DNA from: CAYZJB01 sp964602985
GTDB taxonomy: Bacteria; CLD3; SB21
Length of the DNA stretch: 44,921 bases
NCBI GenBank assembly: GCA_964602985.1
Contig: CAZRTJ010000028.1
Location: 1 to 44,921 of the forward strand
Direction of reading: 5' to 3'
Below the pieces are notes generated by a model. It was given only the letters and a program-made list of their open reading frames with translations, was not told where the DNA came from and made no database searches. Below are positions 15,734 to 24,305 of this stretch, piece after piece. Within the stretch, counting starts at the first letter, position 1, and each line of letters opens with the position of its first letter. A program made the translations under genes and the position numbers.

Positions 15734-16827
15734 GTGAATGTTCCGGTATCTTAGAAATTCCCGCCAAAGGGCAGGCTTGTCTTCGCAAACGGTCGTTGAC
15801 ATTTGCCGCCAATCCGACCGATCCGAGGGTGCACGCAAACGTGATTCGTCAGTTTGGACTGCGGGAAGGCGTCGAAATCGTCGGAGAGGAGGATGGCAAA
15901 CACAACCTGACCAGCATTACGACCATCAACGGACTTCCGCCGGTCGAGTGGACCTATCTGCACGACTTTGCATCGCTCACGGTCATCCAGCCGTATCAGC
16001 GTCTGGCGCTGAGCGAGGTTGAGCCCATCCTGTCCATGCGCGTATTGGATCTCTTCGTACCCATCGGCAAAGGACAGCGCGGCCTGATCGTGGCGCCTCC
16101 CAAAGCAGGAAAGACTCGTCTCCTGCAGGAACTTGCGCACGCGATTTCCACACACCATGAGGAGGTGGAACTCATCGTTCTGTTGATCGACGAGCGACCG
16201 GAGGAAGTCACCGACATGAAGCGGTCGATCCGGGGCGAAGTGTACGCCAGTTCCAGCGACAGCGAAGGCGCGCAGCATCTGCGTATCGCCAAACTCGTGC
16301 TCGAGTACGCGCGGCGGAAGGTCGAAGCGAATAAAGACGTCGTCCTGCTCATCGATTCCCTCACCCGCATCGGCCGCACGTTCAACGTGCACCAGCGGGG
16401 AAGCGGCCGGACCCTTTCCGGCGGTCTGGACAGTCGGGCGATGGAAATCCCTCGCCGGATTTTCGGTTCCGCCCGTCAGATCGAACACGGCGGATCGCTG
16501 ACAATCCTGGCCACCGCGCTGATCGAAACGGGATCGCGGTTGGATGAATTAATCTTCCAGGAGTTCAAGGGCACGGGCAACATGGAATTGGTTTTGTCTC
16601 GGGAATTGGCCGAGCAGAGAATTTTTCCTGCGTTGGATTTGAACAAGTCCGGAACGCGCAAGGAAGAGCTTCTGTTTGGAGGCGCCACTGACGCCCATCA
16701 TCTTCTCCGGCGCGCGATCACGCGGCTGATGCCCAATGACGCCATGCCGCTTGTGAAGAAGTGGCTGCAACAATTTCCGACCAACGAAGCGCTTGTCCAA
16801 AACGCATCAAAAATCGCGAAGGTGTAG
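15730..16827 (+). CDS. rho: Transcription termination factor Rho, short form
   Basis: Rho is a hexameric RNA helicase that terminates transcription. The RecA-like ATPase core is intact, with Walker A APPKAGKT (Lys128), Walker B VVLLIDSLTRIGR and the C-terminal GTGNMELVLSRELAEQR followed by SGTRKEELL. At 365 residues it is shorter than the roughly 420 of E. coli Rho and starts almost directly with the RNA-binding fold, lacking the N-terminal helix bundle. The region after RSIRGEVYAS reads SSDSEGAQHLRIA instead of the FDEPASRH of E. coli. A second, fuller Rho elsewhere in the genome is possible. Start GTG overlaps the preceding stop. Confidence 0.93.
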   Translation: MSECSGILEIPAKGQACLRKRSLTFAANPTDPRVHANVIRQFGLREGVEIVGEEDGKHNLTSITTINGLPPVEWTYLHDFASLTVIQPYQRLALSEVEPILSMRVLDLFVPIGKGQRGLIVAPPKAGKTRLLQELAHAISTHHEEVELIVLLIDERPEEVTDMKRSIRGEVYASSSDSEGAQHLRIAKLVLEYARRKVEANKDVVLLIDSLTRIGRTFNVHQRGSGRTLSGGLDSRAMEIPRRIFGSARQIEHGGSLTILATALIETGSRLDELIFQEFKGTGNMELVLSRELAEQRIFPALDLNKSGTRKEELLFGGATDAHHLLRRAITRLMPNDAMPLVKKWLQQFPTNEALVQNASKIAKV

Positions 16828-16889
16828 ATCCTCGGCGAGGGTCCCAATCCTTCTTTGATTTTGCCGGTGGGCGTCGATACATTCTCGGT

Positions 16890-17801
16890 ATGAACGTCAC
16901 CCTGCAACCCGGCGAACTCCCGTCTCTCCTTTCCAGGCTTGAGGATCGTCCTCGGACCAAGCGTATCCTGATGTGCACGCCGGATTTCTTCGACATCACC
17001 GAGGGCATCAACTCGTTCATGTACGATACTGCCGGCAATCTCAATCGTGTCGATCGCTCCAAAGCGTTTCTGCAGTGGAGTGACCTGCGATTGCAATTCG
17101 AGAAATTGGGTTATGCGGTTCCCCTCATCAAAGGGCAGGATGGCCTCGAGGATATGGTCTTTTGCGCGAATCAAAGTTTTCCGTTTTGGGATCGAACCAC
17201 CAATTCTCCGGCTGTGATTCTCAGCAACATGCGGACGGAGAAACGGAAGCCGGAAGTGGCGTACTTCCAGGCCTGGTACCGACGGCAGAGGTACGCAATT
17301 CATCATCTGGAGGACGGCGCCTTTGAATCCAATGGCGACGCGGTGTGGCTGCCCGGGAAGTCGCTCATCCTGGCCGGGTTCGGCAGCTCAGAAAAACATC
17401 GGACCGATTTCGCGGCGCTGGAGCAGGTGGCCCGGATCACCCAGGCGCCCGTTGTCGGCATAGAATTAACACACGCCGACTTCTACCATTTGGACACGAC
17501 TTTCTGCGCGATTAATGAAGATACCTGCCTTGTGTATCCAGACGGAGTAGGAGACAAGGGCATGGCGATCCTGAGCAAGATTTTCAAACGCATCCTAATT
17601 GCCGACGTCGACGAAGCGTATGCCCCCCATTTCGCTTGCAATGCCTTTTCTCCAGACGGGCGACACGTGATCATCCAGAAGACCGGTTCCAAGACGATGG
17701 CGATGTTGGAGGCGAGTGGCTTTCGCGTCATTCCGGTCGATACGGCGGAATTTATTAAAGCCGGCGGCAGTGTGTATTGTATGAAATTGCAGGTGTATTG
17801 A
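16890..17801 (+). CDS. DDAH/arginine deiminase-like amidinohydrolase
   Basis: The 303-residue protein belongs to the guanidine-modifying superfamily. The family's substrate-binding and catalytic segments are visible: LEDMVFCAN, an acidic loop FESNGDAVW, the catalytic-histidine segment FYHLDTTFCAI, and the nucleophile in GGSVYCM (Cys297). Such enzymes hydrolyse dimethylarginine, arginine or related guanidines to citrulline and an amine. The pattern is closest to bacterial DDAH-like proteins, but the substrate is uncertain. The start is the ATG at 16890; no clear ribosome-binding site is visible, and the frame runs on upstream into the end of rho. Confidence 0.78.
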   Translation: MNVTLQPGELPSLLSRLEDRPRTKRILMCTPDFFDITEGINSFMYDTAGNLNRVDRSKAFLQWSDLRLQFEKLGYAVPLIKGQDGLEDMVFCANQSFPFWDRTTNSPAVILSNMRTEKRKPEVAYFQAWYRRQRYAIHHLEDGAFESNGDAVWLPGKSLILAGFGSSEKHRTDFAALEQVARITQAPVVGIELTHADFYHLDTTFCAINEDTCLVYPDGVGDKGMAILSKIFKRILIADVDEAYAPHFACNAFSPDGRHVIIQKTGSKTMAMLEASGFRVIPVDTAEFIKAGGSVYCMKLQVY

Positions 17802-17814
17802 GCGCCGGACGGAT

Positions 17815-17848
17815 TCGGAAAATGAAGAAGCCCCAAGGTTTCGGGGCT
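17815..17848 (-). terminator. Terminator between convergent genes
   Basis: AGCCCC (17829-17834) and GGGGCT (17843-17848) form a 6-bp stem with an 8-base loop. Read on the minus strand it is followed by a T-rich stretch, so it best serves the minus-strand gene ending at 17855. It may also stop transcripts from the plus-strand gene ending at 17801. Confidence 0.6.
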
Positions 17849-17854
17849 CGGTGA

Positions 17855-18346
17855 CTACTTGTCGGCCTTCTGAAACTCAAATACCTGAATCGAATTGCCG
17901 AACGGATCCCTCAGAATGGCCGATCGAAGTCGTCCGTCATCGTCACTAAAGGGCCGTACCACAACAACAATTCCATTCCGCTCCAATGCAGAAAAAGCCG
18001 AGTCCAATCCGGTAACGAAGACACCGAATTTGAAGATTCCGAATTGGAGAAACGCCTTGTCCTTCGGTGCATTTCCAGAAACTGCCGCACTGTGCTGTTG
18101 CAGCTCGATTCGCTGTTGCCCGGAGGCGAGGATGGCTACGCGAACATCCCCTTTTTCCGACCGGTAAGTAAACGCAGGCTGGAAACCGAAAACGCGACGG
18201 TACCACGCGGATGCAGAATCTATGTCGGGGACCGTCACGGCCGCAAAGGAGGTTCGCGTGCTGTCGAGTAGAATCAGCGAGGTCTGACTTTGCAACGTGC
18301 CGGTGAGAAGAATCAGACCCGTAATGAATGGAAGAGGGATTTTCAT
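17855..18346 (-). CDS. Exported glyoxalase-fold (VOC) protein
   Basis: The 163-residue product starts with a signal peptide (hydrophobic stretch about 6-20). A vicinal-oxygen-chelate domain follows, with VPDIDSASAWYRRVFGF, a mid-domain beta strand and RSAILRDPFGNSIQVFE near the C-terminus. VOC proteins include glyoxalases, dioxygenases and resistance proteins that usually bind a metal; the substrate is not predictable here. Its ATG directly follows the osmC stop, so the two are translationally coupled. Confidence 0.75.
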   Translation of the reverse strand: MKIPLPFITGLILLTGTLQSQTSLILLDSTRTSFAAVTVPDIDSASAWYRRVFGFQPAFTYRSEKGDVRVAILASGQQRIELQQHSAAVSGNAPKDKAFLQFGIFKFGVFVTGLDSAFSALERNGIVVVVRPFSDDDGRLRSAILRDPFGNSIQVFEFQKADK

Positions 18347-18763
18347 CTACACGAGCCTTGCCTTCATCGTAATTTTCGCATTCAAGAGCTTCGAGATCGG
18401 GCAATTCGCTTTGGCGTCTGCGGTGAGCTCATCGAATTGTTCTTTTGTCATGCCGGGGACTTTGGCCTGGACGTCCAACTCGACATCCGTCACGACTCCA
18501 TTGTCCAGGGCGACGACGGCCTTGGTGTCGATCGCTTCCGGTGTGAAGCCCGCTCCGGTCAGATTGAAGCTCAGTTTCATCGTGAAACATCCGGCATGCG
18601 CCGCCGCGATCAGCTCTTCGGGATTGGTTCCTTTGCCGTCTGCAAATCGTGTGCTGAACGAGTACTGTGTCTGATGGAGCACGTCGCTCTGTGTGGTCAG
18701 ATGACCGCGACCTTCCTTACCGGTGCCTTCCCAGTGGGCGCTTGCTGATCGTTTGATAGCCAT
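18347..18763 (-). CDS. osmC: OsmC-type peroxiredoxin
   Basis: OsmC proteins reduce organic hydroperoxides with two cysteines. The 138-residue protein has both: Cys59 in AAHAGCFTM and Cys121 in ANCPISKLL. It begins with MAIKRSASAHWEG, typical of the OsmC subgroup. AAGGAGG lies just upstream of its ATG. It is followed at once by the VOC protein gene and preceded by the radical SAM gene, all on the same strand. Confidence 0.92.
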   Translation of the reverse strand: MAIKRSASAHWEGTGKEGRGHLTTQSDVLHQTQYSFSTRFADGKGTNPEELIAAAHAGCFTMKLSFNLTGAGFTPEAIDTKAVVALDNGVVTDVELDVQAKVPGMTKEQFDELTADAKANCPISKLLNAKITMKARLV

Positions 18764-18811
18764 GAGTCCTCCTTACGTTTGCACGGACGATAAGAGTTTC
18801 GGTGTTTTGTG

Positions 18812-20551
18812 TCAATATCCCGTCTGTCGTACGGGCGCGTATTCCGCCATGCAGCCGTGGATCATCGTCTCCAGAGAGGCCAGCAATTCCTCGACGGCAG
18901 GTCGAAAGTCCCGATGCAGTTTGCGGCTTCGTTTGCGCAGGTCCACCACCATCTCGTCCCGAATGCGGGACAAGTGAGCGACGGCGTCCTCCAGCGACAG
19001 GTTGCGAATCCGCTCTCGCAGGGTCTCCGTCAAATGCTGAATCTCATCTTTGAGCTTGTCTCCGGCCAGCGTCTCACGGGTCATCATCATGAAATGATGT
19101 CCCTTGATCGACAGCGTGAGAGCGCGGGGAAGCGAGATCGGACGTGTCAGCGCGATCGTGCTGAGGAAACGTACGTAATGAATCCCATACCGTGAAAACG
19201 TCTGTCGAATGAGCGAGCGAAACAAGGCCATCAATCCGGGTAGAACACTGGATTGCTCGCGGTAGTACCGCACGCGCAGATGTTTCAATAGCGTCCGACA
19301 ACGTCGAAAGTAAGCCCGTGGGGCATACACGCTCGCAAGAAGATTGCGGTAGCCGTCCAACAATTTGCGACGGTCCATTTTCGGGGCAAAATTCAACGCG
19401 ATGTCGATCGACACATTATTTCCCGATGAATCGGACAGCAAGCGGTTTTCCGATTTCAGTCGCGAATGCAATTGGGTGTTGGGCAGGGCGGTGAGCAGAC
19501 CGACCATCGCCGCCGGAATTCCCGACGCCTGGATGAATGCAATCTGACGCTCGAACACGTCGGTGGGATCGCTGTCAAATCCGACAATGAATCCGGCCGT
19601 GACTTCCAATCCCTTTCGCTGAATTGTCCGGACACTGTCGAGTAAATCATTACGCAAGTTCTGCTTCTTATGCGTTTGCATCAGAGATTCCCGGACGGGC
19701 GTTTCGATTCCCAGAAAGACCATGTTGAATCCTGCGTCGACCATGAGATCCAGCAGAGTCGGGTCGTCCGCGAGATTGACGCTGGCCTCTGTGAACAAAC
19801 CGAATGGGTGTCCGTGCCGCTTCTGCCAATCCGCAACCGCAGGAAGGAGTTCTCGCACATTCTTCTTATTGCCGATGAAGTTGTCATCGACGACAAACAG
19901 AGGCCCACGAAAACCGGAATGGTAGAGTGCCTCCAATTCGTTCACAAATTGAAGCGGCGTTTTGGTTCGCGGTACATGTCCAAACATCGCGACAATGTCG
20001 CAGAACTCGCACGAGAACGGGCAACCGCGAGAAAACTGCAAGGCCATCGATGCGTACTGATCCAGTTGCAGCAAGTCAAAACGCGGGGGAGGAGTTTTTG
20101 TAATGTCCGGCTTCGTGTCGTCTGCGTAGATCGGCGCGGCCTGGCCCCGCGCATAATCCGCGAGGAATTTGGGCAGGGTCACCTCTGCTTCGTTCAGGAC
20201 AAAATGGTCCACACCGGCGATGGTGTGGTGCATCGATGTCGGATGCGGCCCTCCCGCGACCACCGGTTTACCCAGTCGGTTGCAACGGGCGATGACGGAC
20301 TCCAGACTGGGTTTTTGGACAAGCATCGTCGAAGTGAACACAAGATCCGCGCTCGCGATGTCTTCATCCCTGAGCGGCGTCACGTTCATGTCAATCAGCT
20401 TGCATTCGAACGACGTTGGCAACAGCGCGGCGACAGTCGCTAATCCAATCGGAGGAATGGACGCGCGCTTCCGGATGAAGGGAAGCGTGTAACGAAAACT
20501 CCAATACGTGACGGGCATTTCGGGATAGACGAGCAGAACTCGGGTGGACAT
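18812..20551 (-). CDS. B12-binding radical SAM protein (DUF4070-like C-terminus)
   Basis: The 579-residue protein has a cobalamin-binding Rossmann domain (about 1-150: VLLVYPEMP, ASIPPIGLATVAALLP, GGPHPTSM) and then a radical SAM domain with the cluster motif CPFSCEFCDI. A C-terminal helical region of about 150 residues follows and resembles DUF4070. The segment FSRGCPFSCEFCDIVAMFGH is close to that of HpnP-type hopanoid C2 methyltransferases and relatives. A methylation or rearrangement at an unactivated carbon is plausible; the substrate is unknown. The RBS AAAAGGA precedes the ATG. Confidence 0.82.
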   Translation of the reverse strand: MSTRVLLVYPEMPVTYWSFRYTLPFIRKRASIPPIGLATVAALLPTSFECKLIDMNVTPLRDEDIASADLVFTSTMLVQKPSLESVIARCNRLGKPVVAGGPHPTSMHHTIAGVDHFVLNEAEVTLPKFLADYARGQAAPIYADDTKPDITKTPPPRFDLLQLDQYASMALQFSRGCPFSCEFCDIVAMFGHVPRTKTPLQFVNELEALYHSGFRGPLFVVDDNFIGNKKNVRELLPAVADWQKRHGHPFGLFTEASVNLADDPTLLDLMVDAGFNMVFLGIETPVRESLMQTHKKQNLRNDLLDSVRTIQRKGLEVTAGFIVGFDSDPTDVFERQIAFIQASGIPAAMVGLLTALPNTQLHSRLKSENRLLSDSSGNNVSIDIALNFAPKMDRRKLLDGYRNLLASVYAPRAYFRRCRTLLKHLRVRYYREQSSVLPGLMALFRSLIRQTFSRYGIHYVRFLSTIALTRPISLPRALTLSIKGHHFMMMTRETLAGDKLKDEIQHLTETLRERIRNLSLEDAVAHLSRIRDEMVVDLRKRSRKLHRDFRPAVEELLASLETMIHGCMAEYAPVRQTGY

Positions 20552-20615
20552 GATCAGTCCTTTTTGACCAACATACGGGTTCGTCCGTCTTCATGCACGA
20601 GATAAATAAAATATT

Positions 20616-21401
20616 TCACCTTCCCAGCATTTCAATGACCAGTCGCGCCGCCTCCATACCGCTGTTCTGCTGTTGTCCTGTGATCAGGTTGCCATCGCGG
20701 ACGGCAAAGGACGCAAACGGAATGCCGGTAATCATGTTTGTATGCGGGATCTTCCGAGCTTCCGTCTGGATGCGAAACGGTTGGAGTTTCCGGCCCACAA
20801 CCTGATCGGCGTATTCCTCTTCGGCATCTGCAAATCCCGTCCACGTTTTTCCCTGTACGAGAGGTTGACCATTGGGTAATTTCGTTTTCAGCAAGATGCA
20901 TGTGCCGTGGCAAATGGCGGCCGTTGGCTTACCGGTCTGATAGAAATCTACAAAGAACTTGTGCAATTGGGCATTGTCGATAAAGGTCACCATGGGGGAC
21001 TGACCTCCGCAAACAAAGAGAGCGTCGTATTGGGAGGGGTCCACCTGATCAAGACGTCGGGTGTTTTCCAGAAGGGCCATTCGCTTGGGGGAATGGATGA
21101 ATCCGAGACTGATCAGATCGTGTTCCGAGTAGCCGCTCGAGTCGCGCGGATCGCTGTAGCGGTCAAACTCCAGCTTGCCGCCGTTGGGGGAGACTATTTC
21201 AACCTCGTATCCGGCCTCGGTGAACGCAAAATACGGATGTGTGATTTCCGCTGCCCAGCATCCGATCGGCCAACCGGTTTGTTCGGATACCGATGGGTTG
21301 GCGGCGATCATCAGTACGCGCCTTTTCGGTGCGCTCGCAGACCCGTGCTGTGCGTCCGTGCGGGCGGCGAGGATGGTGAGGAGAAGAATGAGGATTTTCA
21401 T
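20616..21401 (-). CDS. Exported DJ-1/PfpI-superfamily protein
   Basis: The 261-residue protein starts with a signal peptide (MKILILLLTILAARTDA). A class I glutamine-amidotransferase-like fold follows, with the nucleophile elbow AICHGTC (Cys164) and the motif WAAEITHPYFAFTEAGYEVE of the Hsp31-like branch. These proteins act as glyoxalase III, deglycase-type or chaperone proteins; the activity here cannot be fixed. AAGGAGC lies before the chosen ATG at 21401. It diverges from an HxlR regulator gene, a common pairing for redox or aldehyde response. Confidence 0.83.
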   Translation of the reverse strand: MKILILLLTILAARTDAQHGSASAPKRRVLMIAANPSVSEQTGWPIGCWAAEITHPYFAFTEAGYEVEIVSPNGGKLEFDRYSDPRDSSGYSEHDLISLGFIHSPKRMALLENTRRLDQVDPSQYDALFVCGGQSPMVTFIDNAQLHKFFVDFYQTGKPTAAICHGTCILLKTKLPNGQPLVQGKTWTGFADAEEEYADQVVGRKLQPFRIQTEARKIPHTNMITGIPFASFAVRDGNLITGQQQNSGMEAARLVIEMLGR

Positions 21402-21426
21402 AAGAGCTCCTTTCTTGTTTGCACGA

Positions 21427-21443
21427 AAGATAATGGCTATCTT
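21427..21443. promoter_or_regulatory. Inverted repeat, candidate HxlR operator
   Basis: AAGATA and TATCTT are perfect 6-bp arms around a 5-base spacer (ATGGC), inside the 106-base divergent region between the DJ-1-like gene and hxlR. HxlR-type regulators bind such dyads next to their own gene. Confidence 0.45.
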
Positions 21444-21456
21444 ACGCTCGTCAAGA

Positions 21457-21474
21457 ACGCACCTTTCCGTGCGT
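21457..21474. promoter_or_regulatory. Second inverted repeat in the divergent region
   Basis: ACGCAC and GTGCGT form 6-bp arms around CTTTCC, 34 bases upstream of the hxlR start. It may be a second regulator site or a hairpin in the leader. Confidence 0.35.
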
Positions 21475-21507
21475 ACCTTACCAACGGGAAAGCGCCGCCA
21501 CAACGTC

Positions 21508-21870
21508 ATGCCGGAATTTGAAATCGCAGGCAAGAGATTTAACAATCCGGTCGAATACGTGTTGTCCCGGATCGGCGGCAAATGGAAAATTCCGATCCTG
21601 TGGAGGTTGAAGGAAAAGACATACCGATATGGCGAACTGAAACGAAGTTTGAATCGTGTGACGCACAAGATGCTTGCCCAGCAGTTGCATGAACTGGAGC
21701 GGGATGGCTTGATCCTCCGGAAAGTCTATCCGGAAGTGCCGCCTCGCGTGGAGTATTCGCTGACGGCAAAGGGTCGCACGGTGACACCCGTGATCGAAAC
21801 TCTTCGAAAGTTGGGATTGGAATGGATGAAGCAATTGGAAAGGAAACCCGATGGCTTCGGAAGACGTTAA
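21508..21870 (+). CDS. HxlR-family transcription regulator
   Basis: The 120-residue winged-helix protein has the HxlR core: NPVEYVLSRIGGKWKIPILW, YGELKRSLNRVTHKMLAQQL as the recognition region, and the wing VPPRVEYSLTAKG. It lacks the N-terminal cysteine that HypR-like HxlR proteins use to sense aldehydes or disulfide stress, so the signal is unknown. It probably controls the divergent DJ-1-like gene and possibly itself. Its stop lies 20 bases inside the next gene. Confidence 0.88.
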   Translation: MPEFEIAGKRFNNPVEYVLSRIGGKWKIPILWRLKEKTYRYGELKRSLNRVTHKMLAQQLHELERDGLILRKVYPEVPPRVEYSLTAKGRTVTPVIETLRKLGLEWMKQLERKPDGFGRR

Positions 21871-22873
21871 GAGGTCTCGCCCCACACCGTGGCTGGGAGT
21901 CTTGATGGGCGTTGTGCTTGCGGTTCTGCTTTCGCCCGCACAGGAATGGATGCTGGCAGCGTTGGAGGGTCCTCCACCGGAACAGGTTGCTCCATCGTCG
22001 ATCCAGACAATTGCGCAGGGTTTGGATGCTACGGCGGGGCTGGGACTGATCGCTGTCCTGGAGGAACGACAGAAGCTGACCATCGTCGATCGCCTGAATC
22101 GAAAGACGCAATTGATCCTGGATCAAGCGATCCAGTGGTTTGGCTTCACGGCCGACGGCGCCAGGCTGGCCATCCGCACCGACGATTCCATTCAACTATG
22201 GGATGTACGCGATTGGAAGACGCTGTGGACGCACCCATTCACCGGAAGCTGCGAGACGACTGCCTGCGCTCCCAATGGAACGATCGTGACCGCTGAATCC
22301 CAGAATGGCGAAGGACTCTTCTCGCAACTGACGATTCATCGCTTCGTGCAGGGTGAACGTGAGGACGTCGTCACGATCCTGCCCGAAGCGAAAAAATGGA
22401 AACTGGACCTCTCGGCCGGAGGACGGCTGCTGGTCGCTCAGACAACGGATCGGGCTTTGCTCGTCGATCCGGCGTCGGGCGAAGTGCTGGACGACATCGA
22501 ATTTCCCGGCGAACCCGGTCAGGTGAATGTCAGTGGAGACTTGCGGTATGTGGCGAAATCGATGCGGCGAACTCCGGTCTGGCGGGACAATCATTCGATT
22601 CTGATTTACGATCGCAGCGACGGTTCTATTTCGCGAATACGAGAGAACTACCGTGCGCTTTCCGCTGTCGAATTCATGCCCGACAATCGCCGTCTTCTCA
22701 TCCGCCGCGGTTCTATCCTCAGCGTGTGGAACGTGGAGTCCGCATCCGTGGAAGCGGATTTGCTGAACTCCAACGACGTGCAAGCGGCGATCAGTTCCGG
22801 CGGTGAGATTGTGGGAATCTCCACGCAATCCGCCGTGGCCTACACGTGGGCACCGGGCAGACCCTCCCTGTAG
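21851..22873 (+). CDS. Membrane-anchored beta-propeller (WD40-like) protein
   Basis: The 340-residue protein has one N-terminal hydrophobic segment (about 15-30) that could be an anchor or signal. The rest is repeated beta-strand blocks with WD-like motifs (IQLWDVRDW, ILSVWNVES, LLVDPASGEVLDDI), suggesting a six- or seven-bladed propeller. No catalytic motif is visible. It overlaps hxlR by 20 bases and is followed 13 bases later by a histidine kinase gene, so it may act as a sensor partner; that is inference. Confidence 0.65.
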   Translation: MASEDVKRSRPTPWLGVLMGVVLAVLLSPAQEWMLAALEGPPPEQVAPSSIQTIAQGLDATAGLGLIAVLEERQKLTIVDRLNRKTQLILDQAIQWFGFTADGARLAIRTDDSIQLWDVRDWKTLWTHPFTGSCETTACAPNGTIVTAESQNGEGLFSQLTIHRFVQGEREDVVTILPEAKKWKLDLSAGGRLLVAQTTDRALLVDPASGEVLDDIEFPGEPGQVNVSGDLRYVAKSMRRTPVWRDNHSILIYDRSDGSISRIRENYRALSAVEFMPDNRRLLIRRGSILSVWNVESASVEADLLNSNDVQAAISSGGEIVGISTQSAVAYTWAPGRPSL

Positions 22874-22886
22874 AACGGAAGTCAAA

Positions 22887-24227
22887 GTGAAGCCGATTCA
22901 CGTTCACGACGAATTGTTCATGGATCGCCTGACGCTGCGATTTAGTCAGGCAGTGGCCGAGCAGGATTTCCGAAGCGAATTCTTCCAGAGATCCATCAAA
23001 CCGCTTCGGTATCTTTTTGGATCCGGCATGGTCGTCTATACGGGACAGGCCGTTCGCGATTTGATTTACCTGCAACCGTGGACGTTCTTCGTCGAATACA
23101 TGATGGTCGTTCCGATGTTGCTGATCGTCTTTGCCCTGACCTATCTTCCATCGGGTGGGAAGTGGATACGGATCGGCATCGTCCTGACCATTGCGCTTAT
23201 TTCGTCAAGCAATGTCCTCGTCACCGCACTGAACCCGGATCCGCCCGAGTACATGATTGCCGCCTTTGTGACGTTGACTTTCTGCGTGTACACCGTCGCA
23301 CAGTTGCTCATTCCGTTTTCAGCGACCGCCTGTCTGCTGGTCTTCTTGCTATTCCTCTGGGCAGTGGTCTTTGTCTTTGACATGTCAGTTCAGCAAGTTT
23401 GGTATGTGGCGATGCCGTTGATGGTCGCCAATGTCGTCGGTCTCCTGGCCGGGTATACGATCGAGGTTCATCGACGAAAGGAGTTTGCCGGCAGACATCA
23501 ATTGCTTCGCGTGAATCGCGAATTGGACGAGGTGAATCGCTTGAAGAATGAGTTTCTCGGCATCGTCGCGCACGATCTACGCAACCCCCTGCAGACAATT
23601 ATCGGGTACTCCGACATGTTGCGTGAGGACAGTCATTTGTCTGAGGAGCAGGAGCGTGCGGTGGACGCGATTGGAACAGCGGGATACAGGATGAACCGCA
23701 TTCTGGCACAATTGATGGACATCATCGCCATTGAAACCGGTACCGTTCTCATGAAAATGGGGTTGACGGATTGGGCGGCGCTTACGAAGGAAATCTGTCA
23801 GGACTATGCGAAGACGGCGGCAAGGAAATCGCAACGGATTTGTACGAGCCTTGCCCCAGACGCCTGGGTCGAAGCGGATGAGACCAAATTGCGCTCAGTG
23901 GTGGACAACCTGGTCAGCAACGCTCTCAAGTACTCCCCACAGGGGGAGGCGATCGACGTTCAACTGGTGGCGGATACCAGCGTTGCGCGGCTGACGGTCT
24001 CGGACCGCGGACCGGGTTTTGCAGATGACGATTTTCCGAAGCTGTTTCAGAGATTCCAGAAACTCCGCGCGACGCCGACGGGAGGAGAATCGTCGGTCGG
24101 ACTGGGGCTCTCGATCGCCAAACGCTTTGTCGATCTGCATTCCGGCCGCATCCGCGCGGAAAATGGACCGGACGGTACGGGGGCCCGTTTCATCGTCGAG
24201 TTGCCCTTGGTGTCTGCGACGACGTAG
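22887..24227 (+). CDS. Membrane sensor histidine kinase (orphan)
   Basis: The N-terminal 190 residues contain about six predicted membrane helices with little extracytoplasmic sequence. A short coiled region (about 190-220), the HisKA box FLGIVAHDLRNP (phosphorylated His229) and a HATPase domain follow, with the N box (DNLVSNALKYSP), DRGPGFA and GLGLSIAKRFVDLH. No response regulator gene is adjacent, so the partner lies elsewhere. GTG at 22887 is chosen after CGGAAG; an ATG at 22920 is a possible alternative. The ligand is unknown. Confidence 0.88.
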   Translation: MKPIHVHDELFMDRLTLRFSQAVAEQDFRSEFFQRSIKPLRYLFGSGMVVYTGQAVRDLIYLQPWTFFVEYMMVVPMLLIVFALTYLPSGGKWIRIGIVLTIALISSSNVLVTALNPDPPEYMIAAFVTLTFCVYTVAQLLIPFSATACLLVFLLFLWAVVFVFDMSVQQVWYVAMPLMVANVVGLLAGYTIEVHRRKEFAGRHQLLRVNRELDEVNRLKNEFLGIVAHDLRNPLQTIIGYSDMLREDSHLSEEQERAVDAIGTAGYRMNRILAQLMDIIAIETGTVLMKMGLTDWAALTKEICQDYAKTAARKSQRICTSLAPDAWVEADETKLRSVVDNLVSNALKYSPQGEAIDVQLVADTSVARLTVSDRGPGFADDDFPKLFQRFQKLRATPTGGESSVGLGLSIAKRFVDLHSGRIRAENGPDGTGARFIVELPLVSATT

Positions 24228-24305
24228 ATGCCCCTCCGCGGTTGAACGACCGTTCCGACAAACGTCTTGAAATTACTCGTTCGAAACGCTACCCTGTTCC
24301 CCGTT

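Noticed and set aside
24266..24305. Upstream extension of RadA
   Set aside because: The zinc finger and family N-terminus begin at the ATG at 24306; the extra residues resemble nothing.
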